Notes: a model not told the origin generated them from the letters alone. 64,000 nt of DNA from Neptuniibacter marinus (GCF_001597725.1 NZ_LUTR01000008.1:1-64000), one strand, 5' to 3'; counted from the first letter of the stretch, positions 12,917 to 22,745 are shown. Translations and numbers: made by a program.

Positions 12917-14754
12917 CACACATGTTTTAGGCGTTCATAGACCTCTAAAATTTTCGGTAGGGCGCGATGAAAAGCTTTAATGATCTCAGGATCAAAGTAC
13001 TTGCCTGATTCTTCATCAAAGAGTTTAAGTGCCTTTTCGACCGGCCAAGCTTCTTTATAAGGGCGTTTTGATGTTAAAGCATCAAACACATCGGCAACGG
13101 CAACAATACGTGCTGAAAGGGGGATCTCCTTCTCTTTCCAACCGTGTGGATAACCACTGCCATCCCATTTTTCATGATGTCCTTCAGCAATTTCGATACC
13201 GGTGGTGAACATACTATGGCCACTGGCATTAAGTTGTTCTTCGCAACGTTTTAATACTTCACCGCCAATAGCGGGGTGAAACTCCATATCTCGACGTTCT
13301 TCACCGGTTAATCGACCGGGTTTAAGTAGAATGCTATCGGCGACCCCTACTTTTCCAATGTCATGCATCGGCGAGAAGCGGAGAATGTCGCGTATGTAGC
13401 GGTTATCAATCAGATCTTGGTAAGGGCTGTTATGGCTAAGCTCTTCGGCGAGAATCATAGAGTATTGAGACATGCGTGCGAGATGGTCGCCAGTTTCCGG
13501 ATCTCGACTTTCGGCCAGTTTTGATAGGCCGCTAATAGCCGATATAACGAGGCTTTCAACTAATTCTGTTTTCTCAAATGCGTGTTGGAGTTGCCCACCC
13601 GCGTTTTTTAATAGTTGCAGATGTTTTTCATCAAACGCGGATGGTTTTATGCTGGCAAAGAGTAAAACCGAACCGCTTTGATTATTAAATGGGAAAAATA
13701 GCGCTGAGTTGATCCCCGCATTGTGTAGATATGTAGCGAGCTCTGAGTGTTTCCCATCCCAGTCTTGATCTTCTTGCCAAAGAAGAGGTTCAGACAGTGT
13801 AATCATACTACACAGTTCACAATGGAGTTTAGAGTAACGGCTATTTTCTTGCAGTGTGAGTTGCTGATCGCTGTGAACTCTTTCCAGCAGTAAAGACTGG
13901 CTATCGTTACTATCGCGTATTAAGCACAGGGCATCGATTGGCAGACGTTGCTGATACTCTCGATAAACAAAGCATAGGGCACTATCAACACTGGTTGCTT
14001 GGTTAACGCTACGTGTCAGGTTGAAGGTAGTATCAAGATTGAAGGCTAAATCATTTATAGCGGAATAGATCGTCCCCATCTCATTCCTGCTTGTGATTGC
14101 ATCATCTGCAGCGGTTTTTCCTTGGGCTAAGTGTTGTAAGCGAGACAGTATGCTTTGTAAGGGGCGACTAAAGAATTGGTTAAGTGCAAACAGCGCAGAT
14201 AAACCCACCAGTAAAGAGAGGGCAAGCAGTGCAATATTAATCTGACTTTGTGTTTTTAGCTGTTGGTCTAACATCGTTTTAATGCGCTTATCTATCTGAT
14301 CAGATAATGCATTAATCTCTTCTTGATGGGCGACGACCCAGTGTGCAACCGCTTCTAATTTAGGTTCAGCTAGATCCCCTCGAACAGTGTGTATTTCTTG
14401 GGAGTAGATTTTCCATTGTTGTTGGAGATCGGGCAGGTCTGTTAGCGTTAACAGTGTGTTATCTAATTTTAAGATGATGTTATTTAAATCTTGTCCATAC
14501 ATCCCTAAATCGCGGAAGTATGTCTCCCAGTCTCTAGGAGCCGCTTCTGCATATTGGCTGCTGCGAGTAATCAGCGAGCTAAAAAGCTGCTGCGTTGTAC
14601 CGGAGCTTTGCAATGTGTCGTAATCATGGCGACGCTGATTCTCACTATAAAATGAAAACAGAGTATTAATAAGCAATACGCCGATTAACAGAACGATAAC
14701 AAGGGTAATTTGAAAGCGAAGGGAGTGATAAATAGAGGTTGGTGCTATTTTCAT
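12916..14754 (-). CDS. Membrane HD-GYP domain protein (predicted c-di-GMP phosphodiesterase)
   Basis: A 612-aa protein with an N-terminal membrane segment (about 12-32), a periplasmic helical region, a second membrane segment (about 172-192), a HAMP-like linker, a GAF-like domain (about 235-395) and a C-terminal HD-GYP domain. The latter has HLARMSQYS, FSPMHDIGKVGV, EGHHEKWDGSGYPHGW and ARIVAVADVFDAL, so HD metal ligands and the GYP triplet are intact. Enzymes of this class hydrolyse c-di-GMP. AGGAAG precedes the ATG. It may oppose the GGDEF proteins encoded nearby. Confidence 0.93.
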   Translation of the reverse strand: MKIAPTSIYHSLRFQITLVIVLLIGVLLINTLFSFYSENQRRHDYDTLQSSGTTQQLFSSLITRSSQYAEAAPRDWETYFRDLGMYGQDLNNIILKLDNTLLTLTDLPDLQQQWKIYSQEIHTVRGDLAEPKLEAVAHWVVAHQEEINALSDQIDKRIKTMLDQQLKTQSQINIALLALSLLVGLSALFALNQFFSRPLQSILSRLQHLAQGKTAADDAITSRNEMGTIYSAINDLAFNLDTTFNLTRSVNQATSVDSALCFVYREYQQRLPIDALCLIRDSNDSQSLLLERVHSDQQLTLQENSRYSKLHCELCSMITLSEPLLWQEDQDWDGKHSELATYLHNAGINSALFFPFNNQSGSVLLFASIKPSAFDEKHLQLLKNAGGQLQHAFEKTELVESLVISAISGLSKLAESRDPETGDHLARMSQYSMILAEELSHNSPYQDLIDNRYIRDILRFSPMHDIGKVGVADSILLKPGRLTGEERRDMEFHPAIGGEVLKRCEEQLNASGHSMFTTGIEIAEGHHEKWDGSGYPHGWKEKEIPLSARIVAVADVFDALTSKRPYKEAWPVEKALKLFDEESGKYFDPEIIKAFHRALPKILEVYERLKHV

Positions 14755-14874
14755 TAAGAGCTTCCTGACCCGTTAAATGCTGTTAGATGCTGATTGGAGT
14801 GTATTGGAAGTGGAAAGTTTCGATCTAATAGAAAAAAACTGAACCAAATAGACCGTTTCGTTAACTTATAAGGT

Positions 14875-15408
14875 TTAAGCAACGGTTTCTATTAATTGGG
14901 GGAACTCTGTACCAGGATCGTTTGCGATCTGTTCCGCGAGTCGGCTTTGTAAGCGCTGTTGCAGCTCTTGTGCTTGTTGCTCGTTAGAATCAACGGGTTG
15001 TTCTGCATTTTGTTGAGCTAATGAGACTGAGGCTTGCTCTGTCTGCTCTGGGCGATTGCGCAAGCTCTCTTGTAGGTCCAGTGCTGTTTGGATGTCGATA
15101 CCTTGGAATAATGCTGGATCAGCGCCGGTTTGTTCAGCCAGAAAGTTTTCTATCTGTTGTTGCTGAACTGCTGGGTCTGTCTGTTCTTCCGTATTGTTTA
15201 CACGATTTGTGCGCGTCTCGGATGGATTGTTAATGTCTGGAATTTGGCTGGTGGCGGGTAGATCACGGTTTCTCTCAGCAGCGCCTGTTGAGGCGTTCGC
15301 GAGTGAGTCATTCACTGATGATGGCGCTGGTGGCTGATTAGCTGAATTATCTGTTCTTTGTGTAGATAATGTCGTTGAAAGGCCTGTTGAGAGAATACTA
15401 TTTTCCAT
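14875..15408 (-). CDS. Hypothetical glutamine-rich protein
   Basis: About 177 aa from ATG 15408 (an in-frame TTG lies 12 bases upstream). I do not recognise it. The first 90 residues are low-complexity (N, S, T, P) and probably disordered; the rest is rich in Q, E and A and predicted helical, with possible coiled coil near the C-terminus. There is no signal peptide or cysteine. It sits between an HD-GYP gene and the pqi operon on the same strand but with gaps of more than 100 bases to each, so it is likely a separate unit. Confidence 0.65.
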   Translation of the reverse strand: MENSILSTGLSTTLSTQRTDNSANQPPAPSSVNDSLANASTGAAERNRDLPATSQIPDINNPSETRTNRVNNTEEQTDPAVQQQQIENFLAEQTGADPALFQGIDIQTALDLQESLRNRPEQTEQASVSLAQQNAEQPVDSNEQQAQELQQRLQSRLAEQIANDPGTEFPQLIETVA

Positions 15409-15554
15409 AAAGCGAACCAAAAGTTATTTAAATTGTGGATATAAATATATGTTTTTTTACTGCAGGTCGCTTTATGTAACGCAAACCCTAAGGCAAGTAT
15501 AGACCATTTTTTGTCTATGAAGTTCATGCTCTATTTAGATCAACTTTAATGAGT

Positions 15555-16148
15555 CTATTCATTTAGTTGGTTGGTAATTTGTTGTGTTTGATCTTCTGCT
15601 AGTTGGGATAATAGCTGTCGTAGCTGAGATACAAGTGCGGCATAGCCGGGTTCCTCTAAAGGTGCCGAGAGATTAAAGCGTGCACTAAAAAGTACTTTGC
15701 CTTGTTTAGCTAATTGCCAGTAACCACTAAAAGTGGCGAGTCCATTTTCAGTACCATGGAATTGGTCCACATGGGTTGAAAGGCTGTATTGCCAATCGGA
15801 GCTTCGCCCAAATTGGCCATTGTCGATACGACTATGGCTGAGCTTTTTATTGAGTTCTCCATGTAACACACGGGTGATCGCTAAGTTAGGTTGCTCGGCC
15901 CAAAGGTGATGATTAGCAATTTTTAATTGGCTTTCAGTGGTTTGTATCGCGATACCAGCATTATTCAGATAGGCAGCCACCGTCACAGGCTTGAGACCTA
16001 TGACGTGTTTAGTATCTACTTTTTGAATGGCTGCACTGTCACTACTGAGTAGATAAAACTGGTTTTCATCGCGGCTTGTTTGCTGGGCACAACCACTGAG
16101 TAATAAAAACGAGATAGCTAACGCCATTAAGCCTTTAGTCGTCGGCAT
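15555..16148 (-). CDS. pqiC: PqiC-like outer membrane lipoprotein
   Basis: Lipoprotein of the PqiABC intermembrane lipid transport system. The ATG at 16148 is preceded by a strong GGAGGT; the protein then starts MPTTKGLMALAISFLLLSGC, a lipoprotein signal with the lipidation Cys at residue 20. The length (about 197 aa) and the ABC-type transport auxiliary (DUF330) pattern with a YLLSSDSA strand fit PqiC. The start overlaps the end of pqiB by 14 bases, indicating translational coupling. PqiC is known to sit in the outer membrane and contact PqiB. Confidence 0.88.
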   Translation of the reverse strand: MPTTKGLMALAISFLLLSGCAQQTSRDENQFYLLSSDSAAIQKVDTKHVIGLKPVTVAAYLNNAGIAIQTTESQLKIANHHLWAEQPNLAITRVLHGELNKKLSHSRIDNGQFGRSSDWQYSLSTHVDQFHGTENGLATFSGYWQLAKQGKVLFSARFNLSAPLEEPGYAALVSQLRQLLSQLAEDQTQQITNQLNE

Positions 16149-17787
16149 TTTTACCTCCAGGAATAAGGTCTGGGCCTTTTTGAGCATCAAAAATAAGTGC
16201 ATTAGGTTTTTCATCTAAAGTTTTTATGACCGGTTGTAGCTGTTTTAAGGTTTGTTGCAATGTTTGTAGTGTGTTGTGTATCTCTAAATATAGCTGACTG
16301 TCGGGGGTTAGTCCTTGGGCTGCTAGGCGTATCTCTTTTAAGGTGGCGGTTAGCTCTTCAGGTAGCGCTTTTGTATCTTTACTTTTCACTAAGCTTTCGA
16401 TCTGTTGGAGTGTTTGATCGAGTTGGGTGATTACTTTCTCGCTGGAACTGAGAGTATGGTCGAGCTGATCAAGTACAGGCTCAACTTTTAAGCGTTCTAT
16501 TTTGCTTAACACTGCAATTAATTTATTCTCCAGTTGTACAAAGCCTCCTGGCGCTGTAGGGATAACGGAATAGTCATCGACTTTGGTGAGTGTTTTATGG
16601 GGAGAGTCTGGGTAAAGGTCTAAGTCGACAAATAAACTACCTGTGACAAGGTTGCCTGATTTAAGGCTTGCTCGCATACCGCGCTCCACCCAGTTACTAA
16701 GTTTGGAATGCACTTCGGCTAATATGCGCTCTTCATCTTTATAACCTAGACGTCCAGGTTCGAGCCTGATCACTACAGGTATACGTGAATCAGTAATCTC
16801 TGAAAGGTGAGCGATTTGAAAGGAGATATTTTCTACGGTGCCGACTCGAACACCACGAAATTCAACAGGTGCTCCGGCAACCAGTCCTCGTACCGACTGA
16901 TCGAAGAGTAACAGATACTCATTATAGTACGCATAAGGGCGTTCTTTGACGCTATTAAAATCTGCATAAAGGCGGAAGCGGTCGCCATCTTTTGCTGTGC
17001 GTCCTTGTTGTTCGCCTTCTAATAAATCGAAAGTGATGCCGCCACTAAAAAGGGTGTCGAAAGTTCCCGTTTGAACATTAACACCGTTCGCTGAGAGGTT
17101 TAGGTTGATACCACTCATATTCCAAAAGCGGCTATCTGTACTGACGAGCTGATCATATGGGGCTTGAATAAAAATCCCATAAACTGCTTCTTTCGCTTGG
17201 GCATCAAAATTAACCCGCTCAATTCTACCAACAGAAAAGCCACGATAAAGTACAGTGTCACCCACACTTAATGAGTGAGCATTATCACTAATAAGTTCTA
17301 AACGTAAGCCAGGTTCTGTTGTGGAAGCTACAGGGGGCTCTTCTAAACCAATATATCGGTTAGATGGTTTGCCTTTTTCACCCGGTGCCATTTCGATGTA
17401 AGCACCAGATAGGAGGGTGCCTAAACCACTCACGCCGCCTGTACCTACACGGGGTCTGACAACCCAGAATTTTGTATCTTTAAGTAGAAGCGCTTCTGCT
17501 TCAGGGTCAATCCGTGCTTGTACAAGAACATTATTATTAGGATAGTTAAGTTTAACTGATTCTACTTTCCCAACCTCAACATTGCGGACTTTGATTTTTG
17601 TTTTTCCGGCTTCAATACCATCGGCAGTTATAAAACTAATATTAACTAGCTGCCCTCTATGCGCCCAATCGTTATAGACCATCCAACCACCTATAAATAA
17701 GGCAATGAAAGGTAGCAGCCAAATGCTGGACACTGAACGTTTAGCACTGATTAGTGGTTGTGCTGAAGAGTGATTTGTTGCTGTCAT
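16135..17787 (-). CDS. pqiB: PqiB, MCE-domain intermembrane transport protein
   Basis: A 550-aa MCE protein anchored by one N-terminal membrane helix (SSIWLLPFIALFIGGWMVYN). Three MCE domains follow, each opening with a glycine-rich phrase such as GIEAGKTKIKVRNVEVGKVE, SVGDTVLYRGFSVGRIE and VAGAPVEFRGVRVGTVE; the C-terminal 130 residues are helical and likely form the needle-like extension seen in PqiB. It makes a periplasmic channel for lipids between the membranes. It lies between pqiA (51-base gap) and pqiC (overlap). Confidence 0.95.
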   Translation of the reverse strand: MTATNHSSAQPLISAKRSVSSIWLLPFIALFIGGWMVYNDWAHRGQLVNISFITADGIEAGKTKIKVRNVEVGKVESVKLNYPNNNVLVQARIDPEAEALLLKDTKFWVVRPRVGTGGVSGLGTLLSGAYIEMAPGEKGKPSNRYIGLEEPPVASTTEPGLRLELISDNAHSLSVGDTVLYRGFSVGRIERVNFDAQAKEAVYGIFIQAPYDQLVSTDSRFWNMSGINLNLSANGVNVQTGTFDTLFSGGITFDLLEGEQQGRTAKDGDRFRLYADFNSVKERPYAYYNEYLLLFDQSVRGLVAGAPVEFRGVRVGTVENISFQIAHLSEITDSRIPVVIRLEPGRLGYKDEERILAEVHSKLSNWVERGMRASLKSGNLVTGSLFVDLDLYPDSPHKTLTKVDDYSVIPTAPGGFVQLENKLIAVLSKIERLKVEPVLDQLDHTLSSSEKVITQLDQTLQQIESLVKSKDTKALPEELTATLKEIRLAAQGLTPDSQLYLEIHNTLQTLQQTLKQLQPVIKTLDEKPNALIFDAQKGPDLIPGGKNADD

Positions 17788-17838
17788 AAGTATCAGTTAT
17801 CTTGTTGGCTAAGTGTTTGATGATTAAACATATGAGGC

Positions 17839-19134
17839 CTAGTTTATCTCATCTAATAGATCATTTAATGGCTCTTGGCCACTCTTGATAATGTGTAACT
17901 CATCTTTATCCAGATTATCCCATATTAAGCGAGGGTCAAAGTTTATAGCCGATAACATAGTCAGAATAACGACTCCGGCAAAAGCAGTTACGGCGATACC
18001 CGGTAATATACTAGCTAACCCGCCAAGTTGTACTAACGCGACTAAAACTGCGACGACAAATACATCAATCATTGACCAGCGCCCAATAAGTTCAGTCATT
18101 CTATACATCCATATACGTTCACTGACGCGATTTTGATGGCCCGCTTGTACGCTAAGTGCGAGCCAGAACAGCGCTAGCATTTTTACTATAGGAATTAAAA
18201 TACTGGCGATAAAGACAATGAGGGCAATGGGATAAGAGCCGTGCTGCCATAAAAGGACTACACCACCCAGTATAGTACTGGGTTCGTCAGCACCTAATAA
18301 GCGAGTGTGCATAATTGGGTAAATATTTGCTGGGATGTATAGCAAGGCTGCCGTGATTAAAAAAGCCCAGGTTTTTTGTAGGCTAGCTGGGATTCTTGGG
18401 TGTAACGAGCTGGAACAGCGCTGGCAGTTGTGTGCGTCTAAATGATGGATCAAACCACAGCAGTGGCAGCTTTGTAATTGCTGTTGCATTGCACCGCCAT
18501 AATTGTGCTTAGGAGGAGTTCTTTGTATTGATGATGCCTTATCTAGGCTGTGCCATAGTTGTACTCGATCTATACAGGTAATTGTTGCGATTAGACAAAG
18601 GACGAAGAGTACATAAGCCCAAAAAGACATACCAATCACAAGGTCAGCCATACCTGATATTTTAACGAAGCTGACTAAAACACCGATTAAAAATACTTCG
18701 GCCATTGCCCAAGGGTGGAGGGTAAATATAAGCCGAGCGAGTGTGTAACTCCAAGGGTAAGTGGTGTGTTTGCGTAAGGGGATGAGGATCAATAAATATG
18801 CGCAAAGCAGTAAAGAGGGAACGATTAAAATGAATACGCTCAATAGTAATGCTAGGAGAGGAAAACCTAGTATGAGTAAGTCATAACCACTTTGGATTAA
18901 GGAAACCTGTTGTTCACGGCCTTGCGATTGGAAGGCCATAAAAGGAAACGGTAGTGATAGTAGTAAAAAAAGGAGTGCGCTTGCTGCGAATGCTGTTGCC
19001 TTATTGTAGGCATTGGCCGTTTGTGAAGATAATAAGTGGCCGCATCGAGGGCAGTGCGCTTTACTGCCCTGTTTGAGCGTCGACACCTCAACAATTAGAT
19101 CGCAGCAGTGGCATGCTAGATTTTCAGAAGACAT
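17839..19134 (-). CDS. pqiA: PqiA, inner membrane partner of PqiB
   Basis: Integral membrane protein of about 431 aa, the usual PqiA size. It has two cysteine-rich zinc-finger-like motifs (CHCCDLI with CPRCGHLL, and CHCCGLIHHLDAHNCQRC), each preceding a bundle of about four membrane helices, the duplicated PqiA architecture. ATG 19134 is preferred over a TTG nine bases upstream. In E. coli the pqiABC operon responds to paraquat stress and supports envelope lipid homeostasis; here only the gene order supports the same role. Confidence 0.95.
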   Translation of the reverse strand: MSSENLACHCCDLIVEVSTLKQGSKAHCPRCGHLLSSQTANAYNKATAFAASALLFLLLSLPFPFMAFQSQGREQQVSLIQSGYDLLILGFPLLALLLSVFILIVPSLLLCAYLLILIPLRKHTTYPWSYTLARLIFTLHPWAMAEVFLIGVLVSFVKISGMADLVIGMSFWAYVLFVLCLIATITCIDRVQLWHSLDKASSIQRTPPKHNYGGAMQQQLQSCHCCGLIHHLDAHNCQRCSSSLHPRIPASLQKTWAFLITAALLYIPANIYPIMHTRLLGADEPSTILGGVVLLWQHGSYPIALIVFIASILIPIVKMLALFWLALSVQAGHQNRVSERIWMYRMTELIGRWSMIDVFVVAVLVALVQLGGLASILPGIAVTAFAGVVILTMLSAINFDPRLIWDNLDKDELHIIKSGQEPLNDLLDEIN

Positions 19135-19365
19135 GGTTCTCAATGGGCATTTTATTTGGCCTTTATATTGCTGCTGTTTTGTGTGAGATAGATCAATTTT
19201 AAGCTCACTAAGCGTGGAGATTATATCTTAATTCTAATCAAGCTAGGAAATTATCAAGTTTTTATTATTTAATTTGGTAGTTTTCTCTAAGGCGGCTAGC
19301 CTTAAAGCAGTGGCTTTATTTTGGGACGCTGGGAAAAGGTAGCTGGTCTCTGTTATTTTGTTGTG

Positions 19366-19400
19366 AGATAAAGCTCAATAAGTGCTGTTGAGTTTTATCT
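19366..19400. repeat. 13-bp inverted repeat
   Basis: AGATAAAGCTCAA (19366-19378) pairs with TTGAGTTTTATCT (19388-19400) over 13 positions with one G-T pair and a 9-nt loop. No T run follows, so it is more likely a leader structure or binding site than a terminator. Confidence 0.5.
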
Positions 19401-19552
19401 GGTGACGGGGTATCGGAAATTATTTTATTTATGGCGCAGAAGGGCATGTTAACACAGTACTAAATGGGCAAAGTGCGCTATTATTAGCAATAGGTTGGAA
19501 ACCTTTTTAGTAAAGCATTTTTAAATAAGATATATATTGCGAATACAGGGGC

Positions 19553-19567
19553 GGTCATTGAATGACC
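19553..19567. promoter_or_regulatory. Perfect palindrome upstream of the GGDEF-EAL gene
   Basis: GGTCATTGAATGACC is symmetric around its central base and lies about 100 bases before the start of the GGDEF-EAL gene. It could be a dimeric regulator site. Confidence 0.4.
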
Positions 19568-19661
19568 TAGTGCTTTGCAATACATAGGTTTACAACACAG
19601 CACTATGCATGAGGTGGTTTAGTCACGTTATAGTGTGAATTTAGGGGCACCATTTATAAAT

Positions 19662-21836
19662 ATGTTTCGACAGGCTCTACAGTTTTTAACACAGCGCTCA
19701 TTGGCTTTTTCAGCGTTTGTGTTTTTGATCGTGTTTTTGATAGCTATGTTTTTTGTTAATCATGAGTTCGAACGAATTCGTGACAATCAGAAGCATCAGG
19801 CATTTGTTAATCTGCTTACTTTAGGTGCCCGTCTTGAAGGTGCCATTAATTCACATCTTGTTGTTTTGCGTGGTTTGAAGGCTGAAATTGCAATTAATTC
19901 TGATATAACGCAGTCAGAATTCGCTAGGCTCGTCGATGAATACCTTCAAACCCAACTAAGCATTAGTCATATCGCTTTGGCTCCAGACCTTATTATCACT
20001 AATATTTATCCCGTTCTTGGTAATGAATCGGCCCTAGGGGTTGATTATCGTGATGTGCCCGATCAGTCTGTGACGGTTCAAGAATCTGTAATTAATGATC
20101 AGGTTATCCTTACTGGCCCAGTTGATCTTGTTCAGGGGGGGAGTGCCTTAATCGCTAGAGTGCCTGTGTTTATTGGTGTAAAGCGTGATATTTTATGGGG
20201 ACTCATCTCAGTCGTTATCAACGATAAAGAGCTGTTTGCTAATGCTGGCCTCCATGAGAATCTATGGGGGCTAGACATTGCCATTCGTGGTAAAGATGGT
20301 AAAGGGTCTGAAGGAGCTGTCTTTTTTGGACATGCCTCTACGTTTGATAATGACCCTGTTATTGTTGATGTGTTTTTACCTTTAGGAAAATGGCAGCTGG
20401 CGGCCAGCGCTAAAGGTGGATGGCAGGTAAGTCTTCAAGAAATTATTTATTTTTGGGCCGCCGCTCTGCTTGTTAGCCTAGTTACAGCCATGGCTACTTA
20501 TCTTATTGCTTCCAACTATCGAGAAAAGCTTGTTGCTATAGATACGGCAAACTATAGGGCTAGCTATGATGGTCTAACAGGACTGTCCAACCGTTACCAT
20601 TTTACGCAGAGATTCAAAAAAATAATTAATGAACATCAACGCCACGGCAATATATTTGCGTTGTTTTTTATCGATCTTGATTATTTTAAAGAAGTTAATG
20701 ATAACTGGGGCCATCATGCAGGTGATGAGCTTTTAAGGCTGTTTTCTCAACGTATGGGTCATATTGTTCGTTCTGATGACCTTATTGCTCGGTTGGCGGG
20801 TGATGAGTTTGTGATTGTGCTGAATGATATTGAAACCGCTACTCAAGCGGAGCTGTTGGCAGAAAAGTTACAACTAGAGTTGGGTGAGCCTTACCTTATT
20901 GGCGGACAATATCTGTCGGTAACTCATAGTCTTGGTATTGCTATATACCCACAAGATGGACAGTCAGCCGATGTATTGTTACAAAATGCTGACCGAGCGA
21001 TGTATGAAGCTAAGCGATCGGGAAAAAATAGAATTTATTTCTTTAATGACGAGCTAAGTTTTGAAGTTAAGCGGCATGTACAAGTACATAATGAAATCCT
21101 TGATGGTATTCGTCGAGGTCAGTTTCAGCTTTACCTTCAACCTATAATGTCTTTAAAAGATAGGGAAGTTTCTAAATGTGAAGCGCTTATTCGATGGTTC
21201 CATCCTGAGCGTGGTGTTGTCTTCCCTGTGGACTTTATTCCTATTGCTGAGCAGACCGGAGCAATTAGGGCCTTAGGTGACTGGGTATTAGAGGAAGCTT
21301 GTCATCTGTCTAATCAGTTGACGGAGAGAGGGGTTGATGTGCAAATCGCTGTTAACCGTTCTGTTGCTGAGTTTTTCCCGAAAGATGCGGTTGAGCGCTG
21401 GTTGAATCTTATTGATCAGTATGAAGTTGATCACCATAAATTAGTCTTTGAGATTACTGAATCGTTGTTAATGGATGGCGGGGGTAATCAATTAGATAAA
21501 ATTAATCAATTACGAGAGCAGGGGATCGCTTTTGCTATTGATGATTTTGGTACCGGTTATTCAGCAATAAATTATCTACGTCACTACCCGATTGATTTTC
21601 TAAAGATTGATCGTAGTTTTGTGACGGATATTATGGATGATGTACAGGACCGTATACTTGTGGAGGTGATCATCAAAATGGGCCAGACATTAGGGATTCG
21701 GGTTGTGGCCGAGGGTGTTGAAACTAAGGAACAACTGGCTATGTTGGATGAGTATGGTTGTGACTTTATTCAGGGGTTTTATTTAGGAAAGCCTTTGCCG
21801 TTTGATGAGTTTATCGCTTTTTATCGTTCTCGTTAA
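19662..21836 (+). CDS. CHASE-GGDEF-EAL membrane protein
   Basis: A bifunctional c-di-GMP signalling protein of about 724 aa. The order is: membrane helix (about 15-35), periplasmic CHASE-like sensor (40-260), second helix (about 265-290), GGDEF domain with GLTGLSNRY, an AGDEF active loop and an upstream RxxD inhibitory site (RSDD), then an EAL domain with CEALIRW, ITESLLM and DDFGTGYSAINYL. The EAL metal and substrate residues look intact, so phosphodiesterase activity is likely; the A in AGDEF leaves cyclase activity uncertain but possible. A GTG at 19635 is an alternative start; neither has a good ribosome-binding site. Confidence 0.92.
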   Translation: MFRQALQFLTQRSLAFSAFVFLIVFLIAMFFVNHEFERIRDNQKHQAFVNLLTLGARLEGAINSHLVVLRGLKAEIAINSDITQSEFARLVDEYLQTQLSISHIALAPDLIITNIYPVLGNESALGVDYRDVPDQSVTVQESVINDQVILTGPVDLVQGGSALIARVPVFIGVKRDILWGLISVVINDKELFANAGLHENLWGLDIAIRGKDGKGSEGAVFFGHASTFDNDPVIVDVFLPLGKWQLAASAKGGWQVSLQEIIYFWAAALLVSLVTAMATYLIASNYREKLVAIDTANYRASYDGLTGLSNRYHFTQRFKKIINEHQRHGNIFALFFIDLDYFKEVNDNWGHHAGDELLRLFSQRMGHIVRSDDLIARLAGDEFVIVLNDIETATQAELLAEKLQLELGEPYLIGGQYLSVTHSLGIAIYPQDGQSADVLLQNADRAMYEAKRSGKNRIYFFNDELSFEVKRHVQVHNEILDGIRRGQFQLYLQPIMSLKDREVSKCEALIRWFHPERGVVFPVDFIPIAEQTGAIRALGDWVLEEACHLSNQLTERGVDVQIAVNRSVAEFFPKDAVERWLNLIDQYEVDHHKLVFEITESLLMDGGGNQLDKINQLREQGIAFAIDDFGTGYSAINYLRHYPIDFLKIDRSFVTDIMDDVQDRILVEVIIKMGQTLGIRVVAEGVETKEQLAMLDEYGCDFIQGFYLGKPLPFDEFIAFYRSR

Positions 21837-21864
21837 ATTGGGTCATGGTAAATCGTGTCTAGAT

Positions 21865-21930
21865 ATAGTTTTAATCTATCGGTGCTTTTGTTTTATTAAA
21901 TTTCTTAAATTATTTGATTTTCGTTATAGT
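21865..21930 (+). promoter_or_regulatory. OxyR-like site and promoter upstream of the Prx-Grx gene
   Basis: ATAGTTTTAATCTAT (21865-21879) matches the OxyR core ATAGnTnnnAnCTAT at every fixed position. A degenerate second core follows after 7 bp (21887-21901). A -10-like TATAGT lies at 21925-21930, so the site would sit directly next to the -35 region, as in OxyR-activated promoters. Confidence 0.6.
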
Positions 21931-21987
21931 AATTCCATCAACGCAAACGGGCGTTAGAGTAATAATTTTAGTATGAGGAATTGATTG

Positions 21988-22722
21988 ATGTTACAGACAA
22001 AAGAAGGTCAAAGCGTACCACAGGTTGTGTTCCACACTCGTCAGGGTAATGATTGGGTTGATGTGACAAGCGATCAGTTGTTCAAAGGAAAAACGGTTAT
22101 TTTGTTCGCATTACCAGGGGCATTTACGCCGACATGCTCTAGTACTCATTTACCACGATATAATGAGTTAGCGCCGGTTTTTTCTGATAATGGCGTTGAT
22201 GAAATTATCTGTTTGTCTGTGAATGATACTTTTGTAATGAATGCATGGGCTGAAGACCAAAAGGCTGAAAATATTACGTTTATACCTGATGGTAATGGTG
22301 AGTTTAGTGAAGCTATGGGTATGTTGGTCGATAAAAATGACCTAGGTTTTGGAAAGCGTTCATGGCGCTATTCGATGTTGGTAAAAGACGGGGTGATCGA
22401 CAAAATGTTTATCGAACCCGATCTGCCAGGCGACCCTTTTGAAGTATCTGATGGCGATACTATGCTTGAGTATATTAATCCACAAGCGGAGCAGCCAAAA
22501 CGTGTCACACTTATTAGTAAGCCTGGCTGCGGACATTGTACGCGTGCTAAGAAGGTATTGGCTGATAACGGCTATAAATACGAAGAGATTGTTCTAGGTA
22601 CCAACGGTGTTAGCTTTAGTTCTTTGCAGGCGGTATCTGGGCGTGGTACTACACCGCAGATCTTTGTCGATGGCAAGCTTATTGGTAGTGCTGATGAGTT
22701 AGAGGAGTGGGTTGCTTCATAA
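21988..22722 (+). CDS. Peroxiredoxin-glutaredoxin hybrid protein
   Basis: A 244-aa fusion. The N-terminal Prx5-type peroxiredoxin (about 1-160) has the peroxidatic Cys in LPGAFTPTCSSTHLPRY. The C-terminal glutaredoxin (about 170-244) has CGHC and TTPQIFVDGKLIGSADEL. Such hybrids reduce hydroperoxides with glutathione in the cytoplasm. ATG 21988 follows GAGGAAT; an in-frame TTG immediately before it is not needed. The OxyR-like site upstream fits peroxide control. A bidirectional terminator follows. Confidence 0.96.
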   Translation: MLQTKEGQSVPQVVFHTRQGNDWVDVTSDQLFKGKTVILFALPGAFTPTCSSTHLPRYNELAPVFSDNGVDEIICLSVNDTFVMNAWAEDQKAENITFIPDGNGEFSEAMGMLVDKNDLGFGKRSWRYSMLVKDGVIDKMFIEPDLPGDPFEVSDGDTMLEYINPQAEQPKRVTLISKPGCGHCTRAKKVLADNGYKYEEIVLGTNGVSFSSLQAVSGRGTTPQIFVDGKLIGSADELEEWVAS

Positions 22723-22745
22723 TCCTTCCTCTTAGTATATGAAAT

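Larger units (their letters stand above)
19144..19661. other. Intergenic region between divergent pqiA and GGDEF-EAL genes
   Basis: About 500 bases of AT-rich DNA without a supported gene. It should contain both divergent promoters. Two strong inverted repeats (19366-19400 and 19553-19567) are listed separately; I see no other clear elements. Confidence 0.6.
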
